This document shows positions 1 to 7,495 of a stretch of 27,552 bases of DNA, in pieces; within the stretch, counting starts at the first letter, position 1, and every line of letters begins with the position of its first letter. Source of the stretch: Oscillospiraceae bacterium (lineage in GTDB: Bacteria > Bacillota > Clostridia > UMGS1810); assembly GCA_022769845.1 (NCBI GenBank), contig JALEIO010000072.1:1-27552 (forward strand), in the 5' to 3' direction. The translations under genes were made by a program, and so were the position numbers. Under the pieces are notes generated by a model. It had not been told where the DNA came from, did no database searches, and saw only the letters and a program-made list of their open reading frames with translations.

Positions 1-93
1 ATGACCTTTCCGCATAATCTTATGCGACTTATTTTGGCAGAACAAATTTACCGTGCGTTCAAAATAAATGCAAATGAGGAATATCATAAATAA
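1..93 (+). CDS. Possible 3' end of a gene entering from the left
   Basis: The frame is open from the window edge to a TAA at 91-93 and gives 30 residues ending in NANEEYHK. I do not recognise it. The composition is protein-like, but 30 open codons are easily found by chance at this base composition, and the opposite strand is also open across much of the same stretch. The following 110 bases contain two hairpins and a terminator that could end such a gene. No function can be given. Confidence 0.3.
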   Translation: MTFPHNLMRLILAEQIYRAFKINANEEYHK

Positions 94-103
94 TGTTTAC
101 TGA

Positions 104-129
104 ACAAATGGTTTTGCGAAACCATTTGT
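104..129. repeat. Perfect 11-bp inverted repeat (hairpin, 4-nt loop)
   Basis: ACAAATGGTTT at 104-114 is mirrored exactly by AAACCATTTGT at 119-129, with loop TGCG. No T-run follows on either strand, so it is not a standard intrinsic terminator. It lies just after the stop codon of the possible gene end at 1-93. It could be an RNA-stabilising stem or the end of a mobile element. Confidence 0.6.
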
Positions 130-148
130 GTTAAATTTACAATTTCAC

Positions 149-177
149 ACCTAAAAACAGAAATGCTATTTTTAGGT
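149..177. repeat. 9-bp inverted repeat with 11-nt loop
   Basis: ACCTAAAAA at 149-157 pairs with TTTTTAGGT at 169-177. It is the second of two hairpins within 75 bases. A short tandem run of TGAC units follows at 187-199. Confidence 0.5.
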
Positions 178-206
178 TCACGACATTGACTGACTGACTT
201 GTATTA

Positions 207-237
207 TAAAAAGGGACGGATTATACCGCCCCTTTTT
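207..237. terminator. Intrinsic terminator, probably bidirectional
   Basis: AAAAGGG-CGG pairs with CCG-CCCTTTT around loop ATTATA, with one internal mismatch, and is flanked by T-runs on both strands. It lies 14 bases beyond the stop codon of the minus-strand methyltransferase gene, which it should terminate. It may also stop transcription arriving from the left. Confidence 0.75.
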
Positions 238-250
238 GCTGCAAAATATA

Positions 251-961
251 TTATTTTTTCTTCAGCACAATTTTTATAAAGTTTAGATATTTGCCGCCGC
301 CCGCCTCCATAGCTTTGCGGTCGGATACGGCATATTCATTATCCTGTTTCAGCCAATCCGCCCAAACCTCATCATTTGATTCCATTTCGCAAACCGAAAT
401 AATTTCGGAATTTTTGCTTTTTGACAAAATATTTTTCCAATAAGATATATCGTGGATATAGTCAAGCTGTTCTTCATTCCACGACAACATAAGCTCCGGC
501 GGCAGATTTTCGTGACAGTCCTTTTTCATTCCCGGAACAGAGATATAAATATAACCGCCGCATTTTACAAACGGCAAAAGACAGTTGTCAAGATAATTTT
601 CATCTCTGCCGAAATAATTGTACGAATCGGTGCTTACTACCGCGTCAAAAAATTCTTTTTCAAACGGGAGGTTTAACGCGTCTGCTTTTACCGGAATAAT
701 GGTATTTTCGTCAAGGCCAACCGAGTCAAAAAACTTTCGATTTTCGTTAGGGTCGCTCCAAAGGTCGGCGGCATACACTTTAAAACCGTATTCCTTTGCC
801 AAAAACACTGATGTAAGCCCCTGACCGCTGCCAAGGTCGCAAACAACCGAGCCTTTCGGAATTTTGTTGCCGAAAAGCAGTTCTTCTTCTAATTTTATGG
901 GGTTAGGACCCATAATTTTTGATAAATATTTGTTATATTTTTCGCTTAATATATATTTCAT
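251..961 (-). CDS. Class I SAM-dependent methyltransferase
   Basis: A 236-residue cytoplasmic methyltransferase of the Methyltransf_11/25 type. The glycine-rich SAM-binding motif DLGSGQG is at residues 42-48, an acidic residue ends the next strand (AADLW), and a motif IV-like stretch (FDAVVSTDS) follows. The MGPNP...LEEEL start and the later GGYIYISVPG stretch are typical of a widespread, mostly uncharacterised Firmicutes group; the substrate is unknown. I chose the ATG at 961 because AAAGAGG lies 7 bases upstream. The frame stays open back to 1030, but that extension overlaps a strong hairpin and encodes no conserved part. It is probably a single-gene transcript, from the promoter at 1117-1145 to the terminator at 207-237. 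The roughly 150-base leader suggests regulation by attenuation. Confidence 0.85.
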   Translation of the reverse strand: MKYILSEKYNKYLSKIMGPNPIKLEEELLFGNKIPKGSVVCDLGSGQGLTSVFLAKEYGFKVYAADLWSDPNENRKFFDSVGLDENTIIPVKADALNLPFEKEFFDAVVSTDSYNYFGRDENYLDNCLLPFVKCGGYIYISVPGMKKDCHENLPPELMLSWNEEQLDYIHDISYWKNILSKSKNSEIISVCEMESNDEVWADWLKQDNEYAVSDRKAMEAGGGKYLNFIKIVLKKK

Positions 962-990
962 TTTTTTACCTCTTTCGGATTTTATAGTGA

Positions 991-1046
991 ATAATAAAAA
1001 CAGCAAAACACCGAAGGCTCTGAAAATCAAGCCTTCAGCTTGCTGC
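991..1046 (-). terminator. Candidate attenuator in the methyltransferase leader
   Basis: On the minus strand, an outer stem (CAGCAA / TTGCTG, 1040-1045 with 1001-1006) and a perfect inner 7-bp stem (GAAGGCT / AGCCTTC, 1030-1036 with 1013-1019) are followed at once by TTTTTATTAT. This has the form of an intrinsic terminator, but it stands between the promoter and the start codon at 961. A competing small stem, CAAGC / GCTTG at 1028-1042, reuses the same bases and could act as an antiterminator. I do not recognise a known riboswitch class. Confidence 0.55.
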
Positions 1047-1116
1047 TATATCCGAGAGATAAATTTTGGAAATGATAATAAGTCATTGCTCCTTAAAAGT
1101 TATATTTCTTACTTTA

Positions 1117-1145
1117 AATATAACCGAAAAGCAATATTTTGTCAA
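1117..1145 (-). promoter_or_regulatory. Sigma-A-type promoter for the methyltransferase
   Basis: Read on the minus strand, TTGACA (1145-1140) and TATATT (1122-1117) are separated by exactly 17 bases. The -35 box is a perfect consensus match. The start site would lie near 1110, giving a leader of about 150 bases before the ATG at 961. Confidence 0.75.
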
Positions 1146-1152
1146 GAACTTT

Positions 1153-2520
1153 TTAAAGCGTCAGAGTACCGTTTTCATTTTCGAGAAGAATAAGAATTTT
1201 TTCCTCCTGACCTGTGGTGGCATTTATATATACAATATAATTTTTGCCGTTGAATTTGCCTTTAAATTCGTAGCACAGCACTTCGGTTTTGTTATCCTTC
1301 GGAATTGCCGCCTTGCCTTCCGAAACTATTTCAAGACTTTTTGATACCTTTTCGCGCGCCTCATCAACTGTAAGCTTAACTTCGTTTAACGGTCGGTGTT
1401 CAGCGTGAGACATAATGTATCCGTTTGCCTCAAATCCTAAAATTTCTCCGTTGTCAAGCGCAATTTTAAGCTTTATAAGGTCGGAATACATAATGACGTC
1501 ATTCTCAACATATGCATAATTTATGGTGGCAATGTTGTTTCTGATTTCGTAATAGCTTTCTTTCATAGAATAGCATTTGTTTTTTGCGAGGCAGTCTGCT
1601 CCGAGCCTTACCGCATCGGTAATATCAAGCTTTGTCTCGGCAACGTCGCGGTTTTTTAGCATATACAAAATATATCCGCCGTTTTCGGTTATTTCAATAT
1701 ACGCGTCATCGCCGCCCGAATTATATGCCGAAAAAATGTAGGTAGGAATGTTTGATTCTGATTTTCCGCGGCCGGAAATTTTTTTAGGCTCGTTTAAAAA
1801 TTCCTTTGCAATTTCCATTGCATGCTGTTCGGTAATTTTGTTTGCATTTCCAAGCATTTTTGCGCTGATTTTATTAATGTGGTCGGAAAAAGGTCCGTCA
1901 TAAATAAGAGATGGATATTCTTCAAATTCCTTTTCCATTCTTTCGGCAGATGAGCCTATATTAAGCTTTTTGTCCTCGTTTGCGAGCACTTGAGAGGATT
2001 TTTCGGAAATGTCAAAGGTAAGCTTACCCGAAAATAAATCATTTTGAATTTCAAAAAGCGTTTGCGTAAGGGTGGAGGAGTATTTTGCCAAGTTTTCCAG
2101 CGTGCTTTTTTCCTCGGCGGAAAGTTCTTCTCCACGAAGTCCTTTTTTTGATATTGAATAGGTGTAATCGCCCACCTGCGTTAAAAATTTTGCGGTGTTG
2201 TCAATTTCAACGTGCGAAATGGGAAGCTCGCCCAGATTTGCTTGTGCAAACGAGGCTTTTTGATAAATTTCGTTTGCCAAATCGTTTAAAACATACGGTG
2301 AATTTGTAACAATGCATTTTGACAAGAGGGTGTCTATGTCCTTAACACAGTCGGTAAGCTGCAAAAACGAGCGTGTATAAACGTCGTTAAGCTGTCCTTT
2401 CATAGCGTTTGCCGAATTGTTTTTTACAATAGCCGCCGCACCTGTTATTACAAGAAGCGCAGTTACAAGTATTAAAAAATATCCGAGCGACGGTCTGGAT
2501 TTTTGGTTTGTGTTTTCCAT
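1153..2520 (-). CDS. ypeB: Germination protein YpeB
   Basis: A 455-residue membrane-anchored spore protein. There is one N-terminal membrane segment (about residues 12-32), then a long helical region, and a C-terminal part with PepSY-like repeats. In Bacillus, YpeB sits in the inner spore membrane region and is needed for the cortex-lytic enzyme SleB to be present and held inactive until germination. The length matches the family. The start ATG at 2520 follows GAAAGGAAAACGAT. It lies 85 bases downstream of sleB on the same strand, which is the usual order of the sleB-ypeB operon. Forespore (sigma-G) expression would be expected by analogy; I could not identify a convincing sigma-G promoter. 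Confidence 0.92.
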   Translation of the reverse strand: MENTNQKSRPSLGYFLILVTALLVITGAAAIVKNNSANAMKGQLNDVYTRSFLQLTDCVKDIDTLLSKCIVTNSPYVLNDLANEIYQKASFAQANLGELPISHVEIDNTAKFLTQVGDYTYSISKKGLRGEELSAEEKSTLENLAKYSSTLTQTLFEIQNDLFSGKLTFDISEKSSQVLANEDKKLNIGSSAERMEKEFEEYPSLIYDGPFSDHINKISAKMLGNANKITEQHAMEIAKEFLNEPKKISGRGKSESNIPTYIFSAYNSGGDDAYIEITENGGYILYMLKNRDVAETKLDITDAVRLGADCLAKNKCYSMKESYYEIRNNIATINYAYVENDVIMYSDLIKLKIALDNGEILGFEANGYIMSHAEHRPLNEVKLTVDEAREKVSKSLEIVSEGKAAIPKDNKTEVLCYEFKGKFNGKNYIVYINATTGQEEKILILLENENGTLTL

Positions 2521-2605
2521 ATCGTTTTCCTTTCAGAAATTTATTGTAAGACAAGGTTTTGGTATGCCTGTCAGAAAGCTTTGACTGCACTTTAGGTTAG
2601 TGCAA

Positions 2606-3091
2606 TCATTTTGCAAATGTGTGATTGCCCAAAACTTTTATCACGGGACGGGAATAAATCCACTTATTTGTGGTTTTTGCCGGGTTGTAGTAGTATATCG
2701 CGCCTCCTGAAGGGTCCCAGCCGTTAAGGGCGTCCTGACAGGCTTTGTAAACAGTGGAATTTTTGTCAAGCGCAGCGTGAATTTGCCCGTCGGTTACCGC
2801 GGTAAATGCGCCGGGCTGATATATAACGCCCGCAATGGTATTTGGAAACGACGGATGCTTTACTCTGTTTAAAATAACCGCCGCAACGGCAACCTGACCT
2901 TCGTAAATTTCTCCGCGCGCTTCACCGTTTACAGCGCGTGCCAAAAGCTCAAGATTTTGCTCATATGAGTTTGAATCGGCATACGCTTTTTCGTTTTTCG
3001 ATAAAAACGGCACGGCTATTATAAACGCAAGAAGCAGTACAAATGATGTTATAATGAAAATATTGTTTACAAAAATATGCGTTCTTTTCAT
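2606..3091 (-). CDS. sleB: Spore cortex-lytic enzyme SleB-like cell wall hydrolase
   Basis: A 161-residue secreted hydrolase (SleB/Hydrolase_2 family) that cleaves cortex peptidoglycan at germination. Residues 1-38 form a signal peptide or anchor with a hydrophobic core and an AYA cleavage-type site at 36-38. The catalytic domain starts near residue 47 and has the signature NGEARGE, with the presumed catalytic Glu at 57, followed by GQVAVAAVILNRV. It is shorter than Bacillus SleB (about 300 residues) because it has no N-terminal peptidoglycan-binding domain. In this it resembles CwlJ, but the signal sequence and the adjacent ypeB argue for SleB. The start has a strong GGAGG five bases upstream. 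Confidence 0.9.
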   Translation of the reverse strand: MKRTHIFVNNIFIITSFVLLLAFIIAVPFLSKNEKAYADSNSYEQNLELLARAVNGEARGEIYEGQVAVAAVILNRVKHPSFPNTIAGVIYQPGAFTAVTDGQIHAALDKNSTVYKACQDALNGWDPSGGAIYYYNPAKTTNKWIYSRPVIKVLGNHTFAK

Positions 3092-3164
3092 AATTTCCTC
3101 CGTAATATAAAATTTCTTTGTATTAGATATTTTTAATAAATATTAAAAAAATATACACAAGCTT

Positions 3165-3193
3165 TCATATAATAAAAAATTTTCAAATATAAT
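3165..3193 (+). promoter_or_regulatory. Possible promoter for yabP-yabQ
   Basis: TCATAT at 3165-3170 and TATAAT at 3188-3193 lie upstream of yabP. The spacing is 17 bases, but the -35 element is a poor sigma-A match. ATA-containing elements of this kind are also compatible with mother-cell sigma-E, which would fit the genes. The sigma factor cannot be decided from sequence alone. Confidence 0.3.
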
Positions 3194-3226
3194 GAAATAA
3201 AGCAAAAAATAAGGAGGATAAAATTT

Positions 3227-3514
3227 ATGGAAAAACTTACAAGAGCGCAGGGAGCGGACGTTGTGCACAATTTAATTATGGAAAACCGCGCGCATCTTAC
3301 CGTTTCGGGCGTTGAGGATGTGGAAAGCTTTAACGATGAGGAAATAATTCTGCATACGCAGATGGAGGTGCTTATAGTAACGGGAACAGAGCTTAAAATC
3401 AACAAATTGAGCGTTGATACCGGCGAGGTGGAAATAGAAGGTTTTATCGACTGCTTAAGATACGCAATGTCAAAGGCAAACCGCGGCGGCATTTTAAGCA
3501 GAATGTTTAAGTAG
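3227..3514 (+). CDS. yabP: Sporulation protein YabP
   Basis: A 95-residue protein of the YabP/YqfC family. The conserved features are the start LTRAQGADVVHN, the central V-E-D-V-E-S-F-N-D segment, and the ending RGGILSRMFK. In Bacillus, YabP is a mother-cell protein needed for normal sporulation, linked to spore coat and cortex assembly; its biochemical role is not established. AAGGAGG precedes the ATG. yabQ starts nine bases after its stop codon, so the two are co-transcribed. The gene is divergent from sleB-ypeB. Confidence 0.92.
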   Translation: MEKLTRAQGADVVHNLIMENRAHLTVSGVEDVESFNDEEIILHTQMEVLIVTGTELKINKLSVDTGEVEIEGFIDCLRYAMSKANRGGILSRMFK

Positions 3515-3523
3515 GGTGATAAA

Positions 3524-4027
3524 ATGACGGTTTCAATAAGCGAGGAAGCGCTGATTTTTTTAAAAACCGCAATCGGAGGAACGGTTATCGGAATGATTTT
3601 TGACATTTACCGCCTTATAAAAAACAGCGGCAAAAATCTTATGCTGCTCGGTTTCGGCGATATAATCGTGTGGCTGGTACTGTCAATAGTTTCGTTCGAG
3701 GTGGTGTTTATTGCAAATTCCGGCGATATACGCTGGTACGAGGCGGTGGCGATGCTTACGGGATTTATTCTGTACACCATGTCGGTAAGCAAATATTTTA
3801 CCTGCGCCGTAAAATTTATTGCAAAAATTATAAAAAAGACGGCGCATATAGTCTTTATTCCGTTTAAATGGCTCAAACGAGCTGCGGTATTTATTTTTAT
3901 GTATGTGAAAAAACCGTTTATATTTGTCGGATTTTGGCTAAAATTACAAAAAAAGCACCTTGAATTTATAAAAAATAAACAAATTTTTGATTTTAGACGG
4001 TTAAATCGCATTTTTCGCAAAAATTAG
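3524..4027 (+). CDS. yabQ: Spore cortex biosynthesis protein YabQ
   Basis: A 167-residue integral membrane protein. The first 105 residues hold about three hydrophobic segments, including GGTVIGMIFDIYRLIK, which is characteristic of YabQ. The remainder is strongly basic and probably cytoplasmic. In Bacillus, YabQ is a mother-cell protein of the outer forespore membrane required for cortex formation. This copy is a little shorter than the Bacillus one (about 210 residues). It follows yabP directly, as in most spore formers. Confidence 0.88.
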   Translation: MTVSISEEALIFLKTAIGGTVIGMIFDIYRLIKNSGKNLMLLGFGDIIVWLVLSIVSFEVVFIANSGDIRWYEAVAMLTGFILYTMSVSKYFTCAVKFIAKIIKKTAHIVFIPFKWLKRAAVFIFMYVKKPFIFVGFWLKLQKKHLEFIKNKQIFDFRRLNRIFRKN

Positions 4028-4028
4028 C

Positions 4029-4057
4029 TTTACATTTATAAAAGTTTGAGGTATAAT
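4029..4057 (+). promoter_or_regulatory. Sigma-A-type promoter for divIC
   Basis: TTTACA at 4029-4034 and a perfect TATAAT at 4052-4057 are 17 bases apart. This gives the cell-division gene vegetative expression separate from the spore genes upstream. Confidence 0.75.
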
Positions 4058-4128
4058 GTAGATAGTCTAATTGTAAGTTAGTATAGTTTTAATTGTTATG
4101 GTTTGATATGTTTGGCGGAGGGCTAATA

Positions 4129-4419
4129 ATGCGAAAGAGAAAGCTTAAAAAAAAGCTGTCTTTAAATAAGTTGATAGCATTAGTTTTTTTGTGCGCGGCT
4201 GCCGTTATTTTGATAAAGCAGCAGGGCGAAATAAATTATTACAATAAAAAAATTTCAAAGCTTAAATCGGATATAAAGACTGAAGAAAAGCTGTCAAAAG
4301 AGCTTGAAGAAAAAAGTGCGATTTATTCTTCTGATTACTACATAGAAAAAATAGCAAGAGATGAATTGGGGCTTGTTATGCCTGACGAAAAGGTGTTTAT
4401 TGACGCCAACGGAAATTAG
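4129..4419 (+). CDS. divIC: Septum formation initiator DivIC/FtsB family protein
   Basis: A 96-residue bitopic protein. A basic cytoplasmic tail (MRKRKLKKK) is followed by one membrane helix (about residues 15-32), an extracellular coiled coil rich in K, E and L, and the typical ending ARDELGLVMPDEKVF. DivIC acts with FtsL and DivIB in the divisome. I chose the ATG at 4129, preceded by GGAGGG, over a TTG at 4093 that would add 12 residues without a binding site. Its position between yabQ and the S1-domain gene matches the conserved yabP-yabQ-divIC-yabR order; the S4-domain gene yabO usually found before yabP is absent here. Confidence 0.88.
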   Translation: MRKRKLKKKLSLNKLIALVFLCAAAVILIKQQGEINYYNKKISKLKSDIKTEEKLSKELEEKSAIYSSDYYIEKIARDELGLVMPDEKVFIDANGN

Positions 4420-4500
4420 GCGATTTATTAAAACCCCATATTTGCTCAAACGGTCACTTTTTTTGGTGTTGACCCATTTTTAAGGAGGCAAATTTTACTA

Positions 4501-4911
4501 ATGCAGGTTGAAGTCGGCAAGATTTATGAAGGCAAGGTTACGGGTATTACAAATTTCGGAGCGTTTGTTGAAATCGGCGAGGGCACAACGGGTCTTGTGC
4601 ATATTTCAGAAGTCGCTTTGGAATATGTAAAGGATATTAAAGAGCATTTGAAGGTTGGACAAACAGTAAAGGTTAAGGTTACTAACGTTGACCCGAGCGG
4701 AAAAATCGGACTTTCAATAAAACAGGCTATAAAGGAAGAAGAAGCGTCGATGCCGAAGCGTCCCGCAGAGTTTGTGTGGGATAAAAAGCCGTCGGAGGAT
4801 ATTTCGTTTGAAGAAAAGCTTAATAAATTTAAGCAGGCAAGCGAAGAAAAAATGCACGATTTGAAAAGAAGCATGGAGCCGAAACGCGGTTCAAACCGTA
4901 AAAACTATTAA
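4501..4911 (+). CDS. yabR: S1 RNA-binding domain protein, YabR-like
   Basis: A 136-residue protein with one S1 domain at about residues 3-72 (GKIYEGKVTGITNFGAFVEI, then GLVHISE and a K-V-K-V segment ending in LSIKQA). A charged, helical tail follows. Single-S1 proteins of this kind (YabR/general stress protein 13 group) bind RNA or ribosomes; their exact role is not settled. AAGGAGG precedes the ATG. It probably shares a transcript with divIC, 81 bases upstream, and ends in the terminator at 4921-4948. Confidence 0.85.
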   Translation: MQVEVGKIYEGKVTGITNFGAFVEIGEGTTGLVHISEVALEYVKDIKEHLKVGQTVKVKVTNVDPSGKIGLSIKQAIKEEEASMPKRPAEFVWDKKPSEDISFEEKLNKFKQASEEKMHDLKRSMEPKRGSNRKNY

Positions 4912-4920
4912 AAATTTAAA

Positions 4921-4948
4921 GAACGCTTATATTTCGGCGTTTTTTTTT
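4921..4948 (+). terminator. Intrinsic terminator after the S1-domain gene
   Basis: AACGC (4922-4926) pairs with GCGTT (4937-4941) and runs straight into an unbroken T tract. The stem is short, but its place just beyond the stop codon supports the call. Confidence 0.6.
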
Positions 4949-4990
4949 ATGCCTGTTTTGGCTAAATTTTAAACTTTTCAAAATTTATAC

Positions 4991-5019
4991 TTGATAACAG
5001 TGCGAAAAAAAGGTATAAT
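4991..5019 (+). promoter_or_regulatory. Sigma-A-type promoter of the lon operon
   Basis: TTGATA at 4991-4996 and TATAAT at 5014-5019 have a 17-base spacer. No CtsR- or HrcA-type heat-shock operator is visible next to it. Confidence 0.8.
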
Positions 5020-5050
5020 AATGTATTATATTGATACGGTGGTGATGTAA

Positions 5051-7483
5051 TTGGCTGTTGATAATTTAAAAACAGATAAAATTAATAATTCGGATAATAC
5101 CGAAGAAATTTTAAATACAGAAATCGAACCAAGCAAGAACATTGAGGAAAATATTGGTGCAAAAGAAAAAAATGTGCAAATTCTGCCCGTTCTGCCGCTT
5201 AAAGGTCTGCCCGTTTTCCCGTATATGATTCTGCATTTTGATGTGCGCCGAACATTTTCTATACGCGCGCTTGAAGAATCCATTGCCGAAAATCAGCTTG
5301 TCTTTTTAACGGCACAGAAAAATCCGCTTTTGGATTCTCCTATGCGGGAGGATTTGTTTTTGGTTGGAACGGTTGCAAAGGTTAAGCAGATTTTAAAGCT
5401 GCCCGAAAATGATGTCCGCGTGCTTGTGGAAGGTGTAAGCCGTGCGAAAATTGTAAAATTTGTGTCGGATATTCCGTATTACAGATGCGAAATTGAAACT
5501 CTTGAAAGCGTTTGCGGCGAAGATGAGGAAACGCAGATTACAAACGAAGCGTTTATGCGTAAAATAAAATCACAGCTTGTAAGCTATTATGACGCAAATC
5601 CAAAATTTTCGCCTGAATCGGTAAAAGGCGCGGCAGGAATAAACGACCCGTGCGAGTTTGCCGACCTTGTATGTTCGGGCATAAGCTTTGACATTGAGGA
5701 CAAGCAGGCGCTGTTAGAGGAGCTTAACGTTACAGAGCGTCTGAAAATGCTTATAAGGCTTATTGATAAGGAAATAAAAATTTTGTCGGTGGAACGCGAT
5801 ATAAACCGCAAGGTGAGGGGGAATATCGACAAAAATCAAAAGGATTATTACCTTCGCGAGCAGCTTAAGGTTATTCAAAGCGAGCTGGGCGATAAGGACG
5901 GAGTCGAAGCCGAGGCAAACGAGCTTATGGACAAGCTTATTAAAATGAACGCGCCCGAATATGTTTTGAAAAAAGCTGAAAAAGAGCTTTCACGAATGGT
6001 AAAAATGCAGTCGGGAAGTCCTGAAGCATCGGTTATACGCACATATGTCGAATGGCTGTGTGACATTCCGTGGAACGTATCAACCGAGGAAAACAACGAT
6101 ATTGAAAATGCCGCAAAGGTGCTTGATAACGACCATTACGGGCTTGAAAAAGTAAAAGAACGTATTTTGGAATATCTTGCAGTAAGAAAATTATCGGGTG
6201 ATTTAAAATCGCCGATAATTTGTCTTGTAGGCCCTCCGGGAGTGGGAAAAACCTCTATTGCGCTGTCCATTGCGCACGCGCTCGGCAGAAATTATGCGCG
6301 CATTTCGCTCGGCGGTATTCGCGACGAATCGGAAATACGCGGACACAGAAAAACATATATCGGTTCAATGCCGGGACGCATAATGTACGCTTTAAAACAG
6401 GCAAAATCAAACAATCCGCTGATACTTCTCGATGAAATTGACAAGCTTTCGCACGATTTTAAAGGTGACCCGTCATCAGCGCTTTTGGAGGTTCTGGATT
6501 CCGAACAGAATTTTTCGTTCCGCGACCATTATATAGAGCTTCCGTTTGACCTTTCAAAAACGCTTTTCGTAACCACTGCAAATTCGCTTGACGGCATTGA
6601 CCGCCCGCTTTTGGACAGGATGGAGGTTATTAATGTTTCGGGTTATACCGATGAGGAAAAACTAAACATTGCAAAAAAATATCTCGTGCCAAAGCAGCTT
6701 AAGCAAAACGGACTTAAAAAATCAAACGTCAGGTTTTCAGATGATGCAATTATTTCGATAATTGACAATTACACTCGGGAATCGGGAGTGAGAGAGCTTG
6801 AGCGAAAAATCGCTGCTGTGCTTCGCAAATGTGCAAAAAGAATTGTAAGCGGCGAGGTTAAAAGTGTTTCGGTAAGCGAAAAAAATCTTGAAAGTTATAT
6901 CGGCAGAAAGATTTTTATAAAAAATGAGAAAAACAAAGAGAGTGAAATAGGCATTGCAACAGGTCTTGCGTGGACGCAGTACGGCGGCGATACCCTTTCG
7001 ATTGAGGTTAATATATCAAAGGGCAGCGGCAAAATTGAGCTTACCGGTTCGCTTGGCGACGTTATGAAGGAGTCGGCAATGACGGCGATAAGCTATGCTC
7101 GTTCCTGCGCTGAACAATACGGAATTGACACCGAATTTTATAAAAATAACGACATTCACATTCACGTTCCCGAGGGCGCAACGCCCAAGGATGGTCCGTC
7201 GGCGGGCATAACAATGGCAACGGCTCTGATTTCTGCTCTTTCGGGCAAAAGAGTTAAAAAGGACGTTGCAATGACGGGAGAAATTACCCTTCGCGGCAGA
7301 GTGCTTCCGATCGGAGGACTTAAAGAAAAAGCGCTTGCGGCATATAGGATTGGCATAACCACTATTATTATTCCCGGTGAAAATGTGCCTGATTTAGAGG
7401 ATATTCCCGAAAATATTCGCGAAAAAATTAATTTTGTTGCCGCAGAAAATATGGATACGGTGCTTAAAACCGCTTTGGAATAG
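5051..7483 (+). CDS. lon: ATP-dependent protease Lon (LonA type)
   Basis: An 810-residue cytosolic AAA+ serine protease that degrades misfolded and regulatory proteins. The substrate-binding N-domain starts near residue 44 (LPVLPLKGLPVFP). The ATPase domain has Walker A GPPGVGKT (394-401) and Walker B LILLDEID (457-464). The C-terminal protease domain carries the Ser-Lys dyad: S717 in KDGPSAG and K760 in GGLKEK, with the same 43-residue spacing as in E. coli Lon. The roughly 43-residue polar N-terminal extension is unusual but in frame. The start is TTG at 5051, after GGTGGTG. It is the first gene of the operon lon-engB-pcrA-methyltransferase. Confidence 0.96.
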   Translation: MAVDNLKTDKINNSDNTEEILNTEIEPSKNIEENIGAKEKNVQILPVLPLKGLPVFPYMILHFDVRRTFSIRALEESIAENQLVFLTAQKNPLLDSPMREDLFLVGTVAKVKQILKLPENDVRVLVEGVSRAKIVKFVSDIPYYRCEIETLESVCGEDEETQITNEAFMRKIKSQLVSYYDANPKFSPESVKGAAGINDPCEFADLVCSGISFDIEDKQALLEELNVTERLKMLIRLIDKEIKILSVERDINRKVRGNIDKNQKDYYLREQLKVIQSELGDKDGVEAEANELMDKLIKMNAPEYVLKKAEKELSRMVKMQSGSPEASVIRTYVEWLCDIPWNVSTEENNDIENAAKVLDNDHYGLEKVKERILEYLAVRKLSGDLKSPIICLVGPPGVGKTSIALSIAHALGRNYARISLGGIRDESEIRGHRKTYIGSMPGRIMYALKQAKSNNPLILLDEIDKLSHDFKGDPSSALLEVLDSEQNFSFRDHYIELPFDLSKTLFVTTANSLDGIDRPLLDRMEVINVSGYTDEEKLNIAKKYLVPKQLKQNGLKKSNVRFSDDAIISIIDNYTRESGVRELERKIAAVLRKCAKRIVSGEVKSVSVSEKNLESYIGRKIFIKNEKNKESEIGIATGLAWTQYGGDTLSIEVNISKGSGKIELTGSLGDVMKESAMTAISYARSCAEQYGIDTEFYKNNDIHIHVPEGATPKDGPSAGITMATALISALSGKRVKKDVAMTGEITLRGRVLPIGGLKEKALAAYRIGITTIIIPGENVPDLEDIPENIREKINFVAAENMDTVLKTALE

Positions 7484-7495
7484 AGAGGATTTTTT

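Noticed and set aside
1027..1086. A 19-codon leader peptide in front of the methyltransferase gene
   Set aside because: The AAGGAG lies only two bases from the ATG, which is too close for good translation; kept only as part of the attenuator observation, not as a gene.
3092..3226. Sigma-G promoter for sleB-ypeB
   Set aside because: Expected from biology, but no sequence close to the known sigma-G elements could be found in the AT-rich spacer.
3133..3606. Minus-strand reading frame of about 157 codons over yabP
   Set aside because: It lies opposite the well-conserved yabP and has no ribosome binding site; it is a frame shadow.
4093..4128. TTG start that would lengthen divIC by 12 residues
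   Set aside because: There is no ribosome binding site before it, while the ATG at 4129 has a perfect GGAGG and begins the expected basic tail.
4473..4500. TTGACC as a -35 box for the S1-domain gene
   Set aside because: A -10 box at correct spacing would fall at the start codon, so it cannot serve this gene.
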